The notes: generated by a model not told the origin, from the letters alone. Counted from the stretch's first letter, positions 1 to 8,086 are shown. The stretch is 64,000 nucleotides of DNA from an uncultured Paracoccaceae bacterium (GCA_947498985.1 CANMMF010000002.1:62001-126000), one strand, 5' to 3'. Translations and numbers: made by a program.

Positions 1-307
1 CCTCCCGTGCATGGTTTCTCAGGGCCCGACGACCGATGGGATCGGGATTGTGGGCCGCTTCGCGAAGGCTGAGGCTGTCTTCGTCAAAGCGCGCGGTCTC
101 GACTTCCCGGCGGTATTGGTCAGCGCGTTGTGCGCAGGTACGTATTGCCAGGTCACCGCCGTCGTTGTGTGACAATAGCGCCCATTCCCGGGCCAATTTC
201 TGTGTCTGCCCCTGAGTTCCGCGGGCACCGTCAATCGCGGCCATCACGGGCCAGAAAACACTGTCAGAAGTGAAACGAAACATCTCCGCCGCGAACCGCG
301 AGGACAT
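1..307 (-). CDS. Partial hypothetical protein running off the left edge
   Basis: A minus-strand frame with protein-like composition is open from position 409 down to base 1 and leaves the window. The first ATG in it is at 307 (reads M-S-S-R-F-A-A-E-M); a second at 283 is also possible, and no convincing ribosome binding site is seen for either. The readable part is about 102 residues, mixed charged and helical, with stretches such as KLAREWALLSHNDGGDLAIR and SLREAAHNPDPIGRRAL. I do not recognise the family. The competing minus-strand frame over 19-234 looks less protein-like. The C-terminus lies outside the window, so completeness cannot be judged. Confidence 0.5.
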   Translation of the reverse strand, partial: MSSRFAAEMFRFTSDSVFWPVMAAIDGARGTQGQTQKLAREWALLSHNDGGDLAIRTCAQRADQYRREVETARFDEDSLSLREAAHNPDPIGRRALRNHARE

Positions 308-646
308 GGCTGACCATGGTTTTGCTGCGATGATCGCCCGACCGAACGGAGGACAAACGGTGACGACCCTAGTTGATTTGTTCGCCACTTCGTCGAGCAA
401 GGCGATGAATCAATGGACAAATGAGTGTATATGGCGATCCCTGAAGGCCTGTGTTGCGTTTCAGAGCCTTACTATATCATGCAAATTCAATTACTTGAAG
501 AGGCTCCCGAATCCTGCGTGTCATCCTTTGTGTCACCTCAGAGGATGAGCGCAGAGACTAGAGATTACAACGACAACCGTATTTGTTCACACGCAAGAAA
601 GGCAAACGCGCATAGGTGTCTGCCTCCCTTGGAACGTTGCTGAAAT
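308..646. other. Gap without a recognised gene
   Basis: The first 100 bases could be an N-terminal extension of the left-edge gene, since its frame is open to 409 without an ATG. The rest (410-646) is relatively AT-rich and holds only short overlapping frames. I see no RNA gene or repeat here. It probably contains the promoter of the left-edge gene and the 3' flank of the resolvase. Confidence 0.4.
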
Positions 647-1192
647 CTAGCTAGCGCAGATTCGGTACACGGATCGTTCGGATATGCCCAGTTCCGAAGC
701 GATCTTCCTCTTGCTGAGGCCTTGCTTCAAGAACACCTGAGCCTGTCCTGAGAGGCGCTGGGCAGTCGGCGCACGTCCCTTGTACTTTCCTTCGGCTTTC
801 GCCCTCTGGAGTCCCTCACGCTGTCGTTCCAGCATCATCTCCCGCTCGAACTGAGCCACAGACCCCAGGACGTTCAGCATCAGCTTTCCGGTTGCGGTGG
901 TGGTATCCAGACCAAGACTGAGAATGCGAAGGCCCACGCCCTTGCTGTCGAGTTCTTCTATCAGCTCCCCCAGATGCCTGACGGATCGTGCCAGCCTGTC
1001 GAGCTTGGTCACAACAAACACGTCGCCTTCGCGACAAAACCCGATGGCTTCTTTCAACTGCCCGCGTTTGGATACAGAGCTTGTCTGTTCCCGCCAAAGC
1101 TTCTCGCAACCTGCCTTCTCCAATTCGTCGATCTGCGCCTGAAGACCGGCGATCTGTTCCAACGTGGACGTTCTTGCATAGCCTACCAGCAT
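647..1192 (-). CDS. Serine recombinase, resolvase/invertase (Pin) family
   Basis: A 181-residue site-specific recombinase of the small resolvase/invertase family, which cuts and rejoins DNA through a 5'-phosphoserine link. The N-terminus MLVGYARTST carries the nucleophilic serine at residue 9. Downstream are the family signatures TKLDRLARS and the arginine-rich stretch after GSVAQFERE. A C-terminal helix-turn-helix follows (LSKRKIASELGISERSVYRI). The ATG at 1192 is preferred over the upstream ATG at 1249 because AGGGAGA lies about six bases ahead of it and the family normally starts at this point. No transposase gene accompanies it, so it may be a remnant of a Tn3-type transposon or plasmid resolution system, or a stand-alone invertase. 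Length is normal and the frame is intact. Confidence 0.9.
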   Translation of the reverse strand: MLVGYARTSTLEQIAGLQAQIDELEKAGCEKLWREQTSSVSKRGQLKEAIGFCREGDVFVVTKLDRLARSVRHLGELIEELDSKGVGLRILSLGLDTTTATGKLMLNVLGSVAQFEREMMLERQREGLQRAKAEGKYKGRAPTAQRLSGQAQVFLKQGLSKRKIASELGISERSVYRICAS

Positions 1193-1450
1193 GGTAAGTC
1201 TCCCTGTCTGCCAATGATGTCTAAGAGGTTGAGGCAGGATGTCTGCCAAAAGCCGAAAACGACTTCATTGTCCGCCCATCCCGCTACATCTGACGGTTGC
1301 CACACGGGCAAGGTCTTGTGGCAGGCGGTCAAGGGAAAGGGTTGTGGTTTCTTGCGTCCGAAAGGGGGGTGGGGGTAGATTTCGAAGGACTTCAAAAAAG
1401 GGGGAGGGTTTACTGGTTATTATTATGTTGGTTGAGGCTTTGTGGTTTTC

Positions 1451-1530
1451 GGCCCAAACTTGCCGTTCACCGGCCAGTCAAGATGCTGCGGTCGCAGCCC
1501 GCTTAGCGGCCATTCGCTGCGGTAGGGAAG
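1451..1530. repeat. Dispersed two-hairpin repeat, copy 1
   Basis: The core at 1493-1520 contains CGCAGCCCGCTTAGCGG followed by CCATTCGCTGC. It folds as nested inverted repeats (GCAGC with GCTGC outside, CCGC-TTA-GCGG inside). About 27 bases upstream lies a degenerate CGGCCCAAA...GCCG hairpin (1451-1466). The same arrangement recurs near 3308, 4822 and 8684. It lies in the gap between the resolvase and the hydrolase-regulator gene, which otherwise holds no supported gene. Confidence 0.75.
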
Positions 1531-1614
1531 TATTTGGGTCCGGCACTGGGAAAGGTGCGGGACGTAGCTGCCGTTGGCCGCACAGGCAAGATAAGTCGGA
1601 GGCGAACACCCAGG

Positions 1615-2796
1615 TTACCCGGTCAAGAACTCCGCAAGAGTGCGATTGTAGCGCTCCCAGCATGGACTGCCGTGCAAGGGCACGTGGTTGGTCGTCTCCA
1701 GCACCACCAGTTCGGCGCCCGGAATGCCCACCGCCAACTTCTGCGCCTGCGACAGCGGATGTACGGCGTCATCACGCGCATGCAGGAGCAACACCGGGCA
1801 GCGCACTTGGCCGAGGAGATGCGCGACGGACGCGTGGTTGGTCGCGTCCCGGGTGCGCAGCATCATCTCGGGCGAGGAGGCGGCCTGCGTCATGCGCAGG
1901 ACCTGGCGCGTTTCCTCCACGGGACCTTCGGGAAAGTAGGCCATCGCAAAGGCGCTCGCGAAGGCGCTTTCGGGCCTCGCCCAGCCCTCGGCGATCAGGC
2001 CTCTCAAGGCGTCGGGCGCGACCTCGGCGCCGCGCCGCGACCGTCCCTCGACGAACCCGCCCACGATCGCCAGCCGCGTCAGCCGCTCGGGGTAGAGCGC
2101 CGCGAAGGTCAGCGCGGGAATGCATCCGCCCGAATAGGACACCGCGGCAAAGCGCTCGAAGCCTGCCGCATCGGCGACCGCGGCCGCATCGCGCGCCTCG
2201 GTCTCGAAGTCGACGTCGCGCAGGACACGTCCCGACTGGCCGCTGCCCACGTTGTCGAAGCGCAGGTATCGGGTGTGGAGCGCCATGGGCGAGATCCAGG
2301 AGCGGTGAAGTCCGTAGGCCCATTCCGTTTCCAGGTCCTGGAGGGACGGAGGGCCGAACCGAAGCACGGGCGGGCCCTCGCCGCTGACGGCATAGGCGAT
2401 CGCACTACCATCCTCGCTCAGGCAATAGCGGATCCGCTGGGCCGCTGCGGCCGACGCCGGCGCCGCGACCGCACGCGGGCCGGCCGCCTCATCCGAGACC
2501 TCCGCCACGAGCATCAGCCCCCGCCGCGCCACGGTTCGGATCACCGTCTGCGCCTTGCCGGTGTCGCCCACGGCCTTCCGCGCGGCCGCGATGCACGCGG
2601 AGATCGCGGACTCCGACACGATCCGCCCGCCCCAGACCTCGTCCACCAGCCGGTCGCGCGTCACCAGGTCCCCGGCATTTCGTACCAACAGATGGATCAG
2701 ATCGAATACCTTGGGTTCCACGGCCACCGCGCTGCCGCTGCGCGTCAGCGTCAAGCGGGCGTCATCCAGCGTGCAATCAGCGAAATGGTGCTCCAT
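1615..2796 (-). CDS. Winged-helix DNA-binding domain fused to alpha/beta hydrolase
   Basis: About 393 residues. Residues 1-100 match the OmpR/CadC-type winged helix (VFDLIHLLVRNAGDLVTRDRLVDEVW, then a recognition helix region SAISACIAAARKAVGD and an RTVARRG wing). Residues about 120-393 are an alpha/beta hydrolase with RFDNVGSGQS, a nucleophile elbow SYSGG, an acid region LLLHARDDAVHP and a C-terminal histidine in ETTNHVPLHG. The elbow reads S-Y-S-G-G instead of the usual G-x-S-x-G. No membrane segment links the two parts, so this should be a cytoplasmic regulator whose hydrolase half may bind or cleave an effector. The ATG at 2796 is chosen over TTG at 2805. A small basic gene starts divergently at 2951. 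Confidence 0.85.
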   Translation of the reverse strand: MEHHFADCTLDDARLTLTRSGSAVAVEPKVFDLIHLLVRNAGDLVTRDRLVDEVWGGRIVSESAISACIAAARKAVGDTGKAQTVIRTVARRGLMLVAEVSDEAAGPRAVAAPASAAAAQRIRYCLSEDGSAIAYAVSGEGPPVLRFGPPSLQDLETEWAYGLHRSWISPMALHTRYLRFDNVGSGQSGRVLRDVDFETEARDAAAVADAAGFERFAAVSYSGGCIPALTFAALYPERLTRLAIVGGFVEGRSRRGAEVAPDALRGLIAEGWARPESAFASAFAMAYFPEGPVEETRQVLRMTQAASSPEMMLRTRDATNHASVAHLLGQVRCPVLLLHARDDAVHPLSQAQKLAVGIPGAELVVLETTNHVPLHGSPCWERYNRTLAEFLTG

Positions 2797-2950
2797 GTCC
2801 TTCAAGTTACGCCACTTTTTCGGCTCTGTCCTACAAGTTTAAGCAGTCCAAACGGTTTCCCAAGGCAATCCCAAGGATTTCCAAGGGTCCACCTCAAGCA
2901 GGGGCGCAAAAGATCAGGCACCGTCGGAGCATCAACCAAGGAGCCACGTC

Positions 2951-3145
2951 ATGATGACCCCGATGCACACCGACCTGATGAAATACAGCGTACCCTCAGC
3001 ACCGACCAAGCATGAGCGCCAAACACTCCGCGCCCGTCGGCAGGCCCGCCGCGCCGCGTTCTCCGCCTTCATCAAAAAGGTCTTATTGCACGTCTCGCGC
3101 TTCTCGGTGGCTCTGAAGCGGCTACGCGTTAACTCGCAGTTCTAA
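2951..3145 (+). CDS. Small basic hypothetical protein
   Basis: A 64-residue frame with a clean AAGGAG seven bases before its ATG, which is the main evidence that it is real. The product is strongly basic: an arginine-rich centre (LRARRQARRAAF) is followed by an amphipathic stretch (SAFIKKVLLHVSRFSVALKRL). It has no signal peptide or transmembrane segment. It is divergent from the winged-helix/hydrolase gene, with 154 bases between the starts, so that regulator could control it. I do not recognise the family; the composition would suit a nucleic-acid- or membrane-associated peptide, but that is inference. Confidence 0.5.
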   Translation: MMTPMHTDLMKYSVPSAPTKHERQTLRARRQARRAAFSAFIKKVLLHVSRFSVALKRLRVNSQF

Positions 3146-3307
3146 TCTCCGCTCTTCGACACTGTGGAGTATAGGCTAAGCTGCGGCAAACGATTTGTGC
3201 CTACCATTCTCAAAGACTACCACGCAACGGATCAATGTCGCGGAAGGGCTCTTCACGGCCATCGGAGCGACCGCAGCATTCCGTGAAAAAACTCGGACCG
3301 TATCGAA

Positions 3308-3395
3308 GAGGACGGCCCAAAGCCGTCCTCCAGCCGTACCTTGCTATGCTGCATCCGCAGCCCGCTTAGCAGTCATTCGCTGTGGGCGCGAAATC
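3308..3395. repeat. Dispersed two-hairpin repeat, copy 2
   Basis: The upstream hairpin is perfect here: GAGGACGGC-CCAAA-GCCGTCCTC (3308-3330). The core (3356-3383) reads CGCAGCCCGCTTAGCAG then TCATTCGCTGT, with one mismatch in the inner stem. The copy lies in the gap between the small gene ending at 3145 and the secreted-protein gene ending at 3481. Nothing else was recognised in that gap. Confidence 0.75.
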
Positions 3396-3480
3396 AGTCG
3401 CTCATTCGATGACTGCATCGCCGGACAAAACCGACCTTGCAGATGGCAATTCGAACGTCTGCTCGGTCGCAAGCTAAATG

Positions 3481-3951
3481 TCATTGAAGACTTTCAACTA
3501 CCCCCCAGAAGTTTGCCCAAGCCGCTTCCATTTCGCCGGGTATTCCGCTTTCGTCACCCATGACGAACTGTTCAGGCGTCACCCAATCGATGTTTAGCTG
3601 TAAAGCCGCCGCGCACAATTGCTCGACCTGCTGCTCATTCAAATCAGCACCAAGAATGTGCGGTAGGCTTTCCATCCCAGAAGCCATTTGGCTCAGCGTG
3701 GCGACCGCAGGTGTAAGTTCTGCCAGTTCTGCATCTTCAGGAAAAGCAACAACAAGCATCTCAATTTGGGAAAAGTCTCGATCTCTTTTGCCTCCGCAAG
3801 CCCACTTCACCGCCAAAGGCTGAAGCACAAATTCGAACCCAAAAAATACATTCCCGATTGGATGCTGGTTCTGTGCGGTTGCCACTGGCCCAGTCATTGT
3901 GATGCAGAGAACCAGCAGTCCAGTCGACACAAATGATAAGCTTGGATGCAC
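3481..3951 (-). CDS. Secreted hypothetical protein
   Basis: A 156-residue protein with an N-terminal signal peptide (hydrophobic FVSTGLLVLCITMTG, likely cleavage after PVATA). The start codon is GTG, supported by AAGGAG five bases upstream. The mature part is small, acidic and alpha-helical looking, with three cysteines (near KWACGG, EQLCAA and in the signal). I recognise no domain. It is less GC-rich than the core genes to the right, in keeping with an acquired region. It lies directly upstream of and divergent from the tyrosine recombinase gene. It is probably periplasmic or secreted; function unknown. Confidence 0.65.
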   Translation of the reverse strand: MHPSLSFVSTGLLVLCITMTGPVATAQNQHPIGNVFFGFEFVLQPLAVKWACGGKRDRDFSQIEMLVVAFPEDAELAELTPAVATLSQMASGMESLPHILGADLNEQQVEQLCAAALQLNIDWVTPEQFVMGDESGIPGEMEAAWANFWGVVESLQ

Positions 3952-4168
3952 TGCTTCTCCTTAAGGACAATACCGGTTCGGATAGCTCAACCATTGCACC
4001 TCGAAAACCAGATGCCAATCGAGAAAGCTGCCATTCGTGCATAATGCAGAATTTGAAAGTTTGGGCTCCTTGCGGACATCGGATGTGGCGCGCAGCAATC
4101 CTGTGATACGGTCCCTGGTCAACGTCGGGTTGTCGTTGTGGAGGGCATGGCGGATCGGAGGATCAGTC

Positions 4169-4801
4169 ATGGAAACACCAAACCTACCAGCCATTCGGGC
4201 ACTTCGCCCTGCATGGAACAAAGGTCGCATCGTCGGTCAAAAACGACCGCTGAAGCCAAAGCACGTCTGGGCAATCCGTGTTCGCCTTGAATTGGCAGAA
4301 AATCATCGCGACCTCGCGCTGTTCAACATGGCAATCGACAGCAAGCTTCGAGGCTGCGACCTGGTGAAGATGAAAGTTGTCGACGTCATGGCATCTGGCC
4401 AGATCAAAGAACGGGCTTCCGTGTTGCAAAGCAAAACGCAAAAACCGGTGCGCTTTGAGATATCCGAAGGCACAAGAGCCTCGGTCGAGAAGTGGATGGA
4501 GGATGAATTCATGGTCGGCTCAGAGTACCTTTGGCCGGGCCGCTTCCATGAGCGTCTTCATATCTCGACTCGCCAGTACGCGCGGATCGTCCGCGATTGG
4601 GTCACTTCGATCGGATTAGAGGCGAGTGCCTACGGCACGCATTCGATGAGGCGAACAAAGGTAACCCAGATCTACAAGAAGACCGGCAACTTGCGGGCGG
4701 TTCAGCTTCTGCTTGGGCACACCAAGATGGACAGCACAGTCCGGTACTTGGGCGTCGAACTTGAAGACGCGCTAGCAATCGCCGAGGCCATTGAAATCTA
4801 A
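4169..4801 (+). CDS. Tyrosine recombinase, catalytic domain only
   Basis: A 210-residue phage-integrase-family enzyme. Visible catalytic elements are the first arginine in DSKLRGCDL, a lysine in the SKTQKPV beta-hairpin, the H-x-x-R box HSMRR, and LLGHTKMDSTVRYLGV with the histidine and the nucleophilic tyrosine. There is no separate N-terminal SAM-like DNA-binding domain, so this is a short form. The ATG at 4169 has GGAGG seven bases upstream and beats an in-frame start at 4037. From memory, closely similar short recombinases occur on plasmids and islands of many alphaproteobacteria. No tRNA or clear attachment site lies beside it, so its substrate is unknown. Confidence 0.92.
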   Translation: METPNLPAIRALRPAWNKGRIVGQKRPLKPKHVWAIRVRLELAENHRDLALFNMAIDSKLRGCDLVKMKVVDVMASGQIKERASVLQSKTQKPVRFEISEGTRASVEKWMEDEFMVGSEYLWPGRFHERLHISTRQYARIVRDWVTSIGLEASAYGTHSMRRTKVTQIYKKTGNLRAVQLLLGHTKMDSTVRYLGVELEDALAIAEAIEI

Positions 4802-4821
4802 CAACTTCGGGCCGTCGTCGC

Positions 4822-4935
4822 TGGCGGCCCAATCCGGTCACTCGACCCGAATCCAGATTGCTGCAAACGCAGTCCGCATTCCGGCCATTCGCTGCGGCAG
4901 CGAAATCTGAGCTAGCCCGAACTCACAGATTACGG
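4822..4935. repeat. Dispersed two-hairpin repeat, copy 3 (divergent)
   Basis: The core (4868-4895) reads CGCAGTCCGCATTCCGG then CCATTCGCTGC. The inner stem has changed on both arms but still pairs (CCG-CATTC-CGG), which suggests the hairpin is what matters. A degenerate GGCGGCCCAATCCGG module lies upstream. The bases after the core (GAACTCACAGATTACGGGACGA) resemble the same position of copy 4. The copy fills the gap after the recombinase gene. A G8-TGGG tract follows at about 5028-5039. Confidence 0.65.
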
Positions 4936-5103
4936 GACGAAGCGACCGTCTCCATCTCGTGGCCGAATGTTTGCTTTTAACAGTTCTATCCAGTGATCCC
5001 CCACCAACAAAGTCAAGAGAACGGCAAGGGGGGGGTGGGTCTTTGTTGCAAATCTGGAGGCGGACAGGTCGAACGCCTAGGGTGTTTTGCACCTCCACTC
5101 AGG

Positions 5104-5568
5104 CTATTGTCCTGGCCTCTCAAAGCCTGCATCGGGCGTATCGTGGCGCAGCCAGACCATACGATCCAGAAACCAAAGCTTGCCGCCGATGATCAGAGTT
5201 AGGCCGGCGACAACGGCCCAAAAGTTGAATTGCCAAAGCCCCCAAACAAGCGGAATCAGTCCCAGTCCGCTTGCAATTGCAATAACGACGGGCATGCGGT
5301 CGTGATGCACCGGGATTTTCCGGTGTTTCCGGCCCAACCAAATACGTTCGCCCACAATCGCCTGTGACATCCAGTTTTCAACTGAATTCGGCGCAGAGAA
5401 CGCGCGAGGATTCCACCATGTCCAAAGCACAACCAGCGACGCAAACAGCAGACTCCACCAACCAATCCAATTGCGGCTCCAAATTGCCAAGGCGAACAGG
5501 ATCGGGATCGCCATGCGACTCCATCCACTCCATTGGTTGGTATGACGGTCCCAAACAGCATCCGACAT
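5104..5568 (-). CDS. DUF6653-type membrane protein
   Basis: A 154-residue integral membrane protein, last gene of the minus-strand cluster that starts near 7944. The N-terminus MSDAVWDRHTNQWSGWSRM is typical of the DUF6653 family as I remember it. About four hydrophobic segments follow (MAIPILFALAIWS, WWSLLFASLVVLWTWW, VVIAIASGLGLIPLVWGLW, FWAVVAGLTLIIGG). The ATG at 5568 is preferred over those at 5574 and 5598 because AGAGGG lies eight bases before it. It starts about 45 bases after the nitroreductase stop. No catalytic motif is visible. Function is unknown; context suggests a membrane partner of the exported flavoprotein. Confidence 0.75.
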   Translation of the reverse strand: MSDAVWDRHTNQWSGWSRMAIPILFALAIWSRNWIGWWSLLFASLVVLWTWWNPRAFSAPNSVENWMSQAIVGERIWLGRKHRKIPVHHDRMPVVIAIASGLGLIPLVWGLWQFNFWAVVAGLTLIIGGKLWFLDRMVWLRHDTPDAGFERPGQ

Positions 5569-5613
5569 GCTCATGACCCTCTCAAGTCGATTGCCCATGT
5601 GCTTGCCCCGGCC

Positions 5614-6723
5614 CTATGTGCCTATCATCCGGCTTTCCAATGGCCATCTCGGACTAGGACCGGTCGGTGCGGCATATCCGATGCGGGCTAGCATCTGCAC
5701 CGTTTCGCCAGGCTCCGCCAACAACTCATGGACTTGCGTATATAGCGCCGCTTGTTCTTCATACTCTTGCAATGACTGGCTGAGCGGTTGCATCGCCACC
5801 CCTCGGGAGGTCGCCGCAAGGTGCAACCTCACCCACATCCGACCGGCCTCAATCTGATCGCGCCGCGTGTTGCCGGATGTCTTGACTGTAACATACGCGG
5901 ACGTGGCATTCTGTGCCGACCGGAGAAAGTCAACCGCCTGCCTGAACTCTGCGCTTTCAGGGTCGGATTGGCCATCACGCGTGATCCATCCTGCAAGCAT
6001 CATGCCCTCCAGCATTGGTCCGCGAAGAGAAATCCCATCTGGGTTGGCATTGATTTCATGCTTGCCGAATCGCATCAAGTTCATGCTTTCCATATGCGTG
6101 CGGTGCGTGGTCATCTCGGTGTAGGTTGCGTTCCAGGTGAGTGTCCGCAAAGTGTCGACGCGGTCCGGCTCTGTGATAATTTCGGACGCTTCGGGTGCCA
6201 TCGCGAGTAATGCCCCGGTCTCTGGCACACGGGCCTCGTAGGCAAGGCGGTTCGTGTGGCGCGACAACACATTCCTGAACAATGGGTCCGGTATTCCTCC
6301 GCTTACAAGTGCAATATCGGCCACGGGACCGCCCTCGCCTTCAGGAAACAACTCCATCTCTGCCACAAACCCTTGTTCTGCAGCCGCTTGGCGGAAAAGT
6401 TCCAAGAAACACCCCATTCCGATCGTCAATTGCCGGTCGTAAGGATCGGTCTCGGGTAGGTTTCGGTTGGCGTCGCGCCAAATGCGGACACGATCGGTTC
6501 CGATCAGTCCAGCTTGCCATGGCTGCCGGTTGTGGGGGTTCGGTGCAAGGATTGCCCAGCTGAGTGCTGCCATTCTTGGATCGCTATATCCGCCAACACT
6601 CTCCCAAGGGGCCAGGGCCGAATTGGGACGTCTGGTTGCCGCAAAACCTCCTGCAGCAGCAGCGGTGGCGACAATAAATCCACCCCCAATGAGTGCGACA
6701 GTCTTTCTTCTCGAAAGTGTCAT
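5614..6723 (-). CDS. Tat-exported nitroreductase-family flavoprotein (Acg-like)
   Basis: A 369-residue protein with a twin-arginine signal at its N-terminus (LSRRKTVALIGGG followed by a hydrophobic run), so it should be exported folded, with flavin bound. The mature part resembles the Acg-type branch of the nitroreductase superfamily: SWAILAPNPHNRQPW near residue 55 is the conserved FMN-contacting start of the fold, then RHTNR and a C-terminal LHLAATSRGVAMQPLSQ segment. The family uses FMN and reduced cofactor or binds flavin; the true substrate is unknown. Thirteen bases separate it from the HXXEE gene upstream. Being periplasmic, it would need an electron source other than cytosolic NAD(P)H, which the neighbouring membrane proteins might supply (inference). 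Confidence 0.85.
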   Translation of the reverse strand: MTLSRRKTVALIGGGFIVATAAAAGGFAATRRPNSALAPWESVGGYSDPRMAALSWAILAPNPHNRQPWQAGLIGTDRVRIWRDANRNLPETDPYDRQLTIGMGCFLELFRQAAAEQGFVAEMELFPEGEGGPVADIALVSGGIPDPLFRNVLSRHTNRLAYEARVPETGALLAMAPEASEIITEPDRVDTLRTLTWNATYTEMTTHRTHMESMNLMRFGKHEINANPDGISLRGPMLEGMMLAGWITRDGQSDPESAEFRQAVDFLRSAQNATSAYVTVKTSGNTRRDQIEAGRMWVRLHLAATSRGVAMQPLSQSLQEYEEQAALYTQVHELLAEPGETVQMLARIGYAAPTGPSPRWPLESRMIGT

Positions 6724-6736
6724 GAAAGCCTCCTTC

Positions 6737-7345
6737 TCATATGGTTGATGTGCTCTTCTTTGCGCCGATCCTGTCTCGGCGCGCCTCGGACAAGACTACT
6801 GAGATACCCCACAGTCCTGTGCTCATGGGGGCAAGCGCGGTCCACATGCCTGGGAAGTAGTCGTAGCCTCCGCCGTGAAGGATGGCCTCACGCATTGGGA
6901 AGATTAGATAATGCGTCGGCTCGCCCAGAAGCATTCCTACGAAGATGAACGAGGAGATATAGCCCCCCAGCGGGTTGCGCCGGGCAATGGCGTAAGCGCC
7001 GAATATCCAAAGCACGGGGAACGCGTGGCCAATCGTTAAAAGAAACTGTTCGTTGCTCCAATCGCCATTTGTGATCCGCGAGATGCGACCAGCGAAGTCG
7101 AACGCATACTCTTCGATGATGTGAAGCATCAGAAGGGATGCCGTGAACAGGTAGGGCGGCAATAGAAGGTTGGGGTCGGTTGGGTGGCGGAAGCTGGTCA
7201 GCAACCAGAAGACGATGCCAGCACCGAAAGCGCCGAGTCCAATAATGAGAGTTGGCATCACACCGGCGGTGTGAAACAGATGGCCTGAGAAGCCGATCGA
7301 AACAACTGCCGCGATGGCGAAGTATATGATATCGATTATTTTCAT
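6737..7345 (-). CDS. HXXEE domain membrane protein
   Basis: A 202-residue polytopic membrane protein. The motif that names the family is present as HIIEEYAFDF near residue 75 (H-x-x-E-E). About five or six hydrophobic segments surround it (IIYFAIAAVVSIGFSGHLF, MPTLIIGLGAFGAGIVFWLL, YLFTASLLML, LTIGHAFPVLWIFGAYAIA, YISSFIFVGMLLG). The start overlaps the stop of the upstream membrane-protein gene by ATGA, so the two are translationally coupled. Clustered histidines and glutamates in the membrane could bind metal or act in catalysis, but the family has no known function that I can name. Confidence 0.85.
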   Translation of the reverse strand: MKIIDIIYFAIAAVVSIGFSGHLFHTAGVMPTLIIGLGAFGAGIVFWLLTSFRHPTDPNLLLPPYLFTASLLMLHIIEEYAFDFAGRISRITNGDWSNEQFLLTIGHAFPVLWIFGAYAIARRNPLGGYISSFIFVGMLLGEPTHYLIFPMREAILHGGGYDYFPGMWTALAPMSTGLWGISVVLSEARRDRIGAKKSTSTI

Positions 7346-7944
7346 GGTTGCCCCCCCAATTTATTGCGCAACATGAAGCGGAGGCTGATGATGCCTGCGC
7401 AAACGGAAAAAATTCCGGAATACATACCGGGAACCGCACCGGAAGTTTCCGGTGCATTGACCCAAAGCATTACGTTGCACAGGGGAAGGACGATGCTCCA
7501 GATGCTCAAGAGCACCATGGCATAGCCACCTGCTCGGACATGGTAGAATGCCAGGCCGCTCCCGAGGAGCCAGACGAACGTGCCGCCCAGTCCCAGGGAA
7601 ATAGCCAAGCTGAAATCGGTCAGGACGTTGGCGGGTTGGATCAGGCCAGGGAACGTTTGGGTGATGACAATGGCATAGTGAGAGGCAGTCAATTCCGCCC
7701 AGAAAACCAGCATGGCAACAACCAGAAGGATGTGGTTCGGTAACGCGCGACGGGTGACCGGATGATGGTAGCCGATCCGCAACCAAATCATGAACGCACT
7801 GCACATGGCGACGGCTGAAACGCTTCCCAACCAGACGCCAAGATACAAACAGATCGCAACCAACGCTGTAAGCGAGAGGCTCGCCACGGCCGCTGCAGGC
7901 AACCAGACGGGTGGTGCAAACGGGATCGGCCGGTCGTCCAACAT
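7342..7944 (-). CDS. Polytopic membrane protein, first gene of MarR-divergent cluster
   Basis: About 200 residues and six or seven hydrophobic segments (AVASLSLTALVAICLYLGVWLG, ILLVVAMLVFWAEL, AISLGLGGTFVWLLGSGLAFY, AMVLLSIWSIVLPLCNVMLW and a C-terminal pair). The start is uncertain. ATGs at 8001, 7992 and 7944 are in frame and none has a good ribosome binding site; 7944 is used because the upstream ones overlap a predicted operator. It is coupled to the HXXEE gene by a four-base overlap. No family recognised. It probably heads a four-gene transcript regulated by the divergent MarR protein. Confidence 0.7.
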   Translation of the reverse strand: MLDDRPIPFAPPVWLPAAAVASLSLTALVAICLYLGVWLGSVSAVAMCSAFMIWLRIGYHHPVTRRALPNHILLVVAMLVFWAELTASHYAIVITQTFPGLIQPANVLTDFSLAISLGLGGTFVWLLGSGLAFYHVRAGGYAMVLLSIWSIVLPLCNVMLWVNAPETSGAVPGMYSGIFSVCAGIISLRFMLRNKLGGQP

Positions 7945-7987
7945 ACCGTCAAAGGGGAAGGTCACAGAATCAATCCGCACATATAGT

Positions 7988-7998
7988 TGCATAGTACA
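7988..7998. promoter_or_regulatory. Predicted MarR operator, site 1
   Basis: TGCATAGTACA. It matches site 2 (read on the other strand, TGCATAGTGCA) at 10 of 11 positions. Imperfect dyads of this TTGCATAGTRCAA type are common MarR-family targets. It lies just ahead of the most likely start of the minus-strand cluster. Confidence 0.55.
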
Positions 7999-8032
7999 CA
8001 TATGCTGGGGGAATGGTGGCCGTCAAGGTAGT

Positions 8033-8043
8033 TGCACTATGCA
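8033..8043. promoter_or_regulatory. Predicted MarR operator, site 2
   Basis: TGCACTATGCA, an inverted repeat with a TGCA half on each side. It is 45 bases centre to centre from site 1 and upstream of the marR start at 8087. The pair would allow one regulator to control its own gene and the divergent membrane/redox cluster. Confidence 0.55.
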
Positions 8044-8086
8044 CGCAATTCCGCCAATGTGCGTGGACTTACAAAAAGGCCTCGGC

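Noticed and set aside
1239-3015. Two long plus-strand frames across the hydrolase-regulator gene
   Set aside because: Arginine/proline-rich shadow of the minus-strand gene, which has clear domains.
4802-5103. tRNA attachment site beside the tyrosine recombinase
   Set aside because: No T-loop GGTTCGAATCC-like sequence or cloverleaf found; only a repeat and G-tract.
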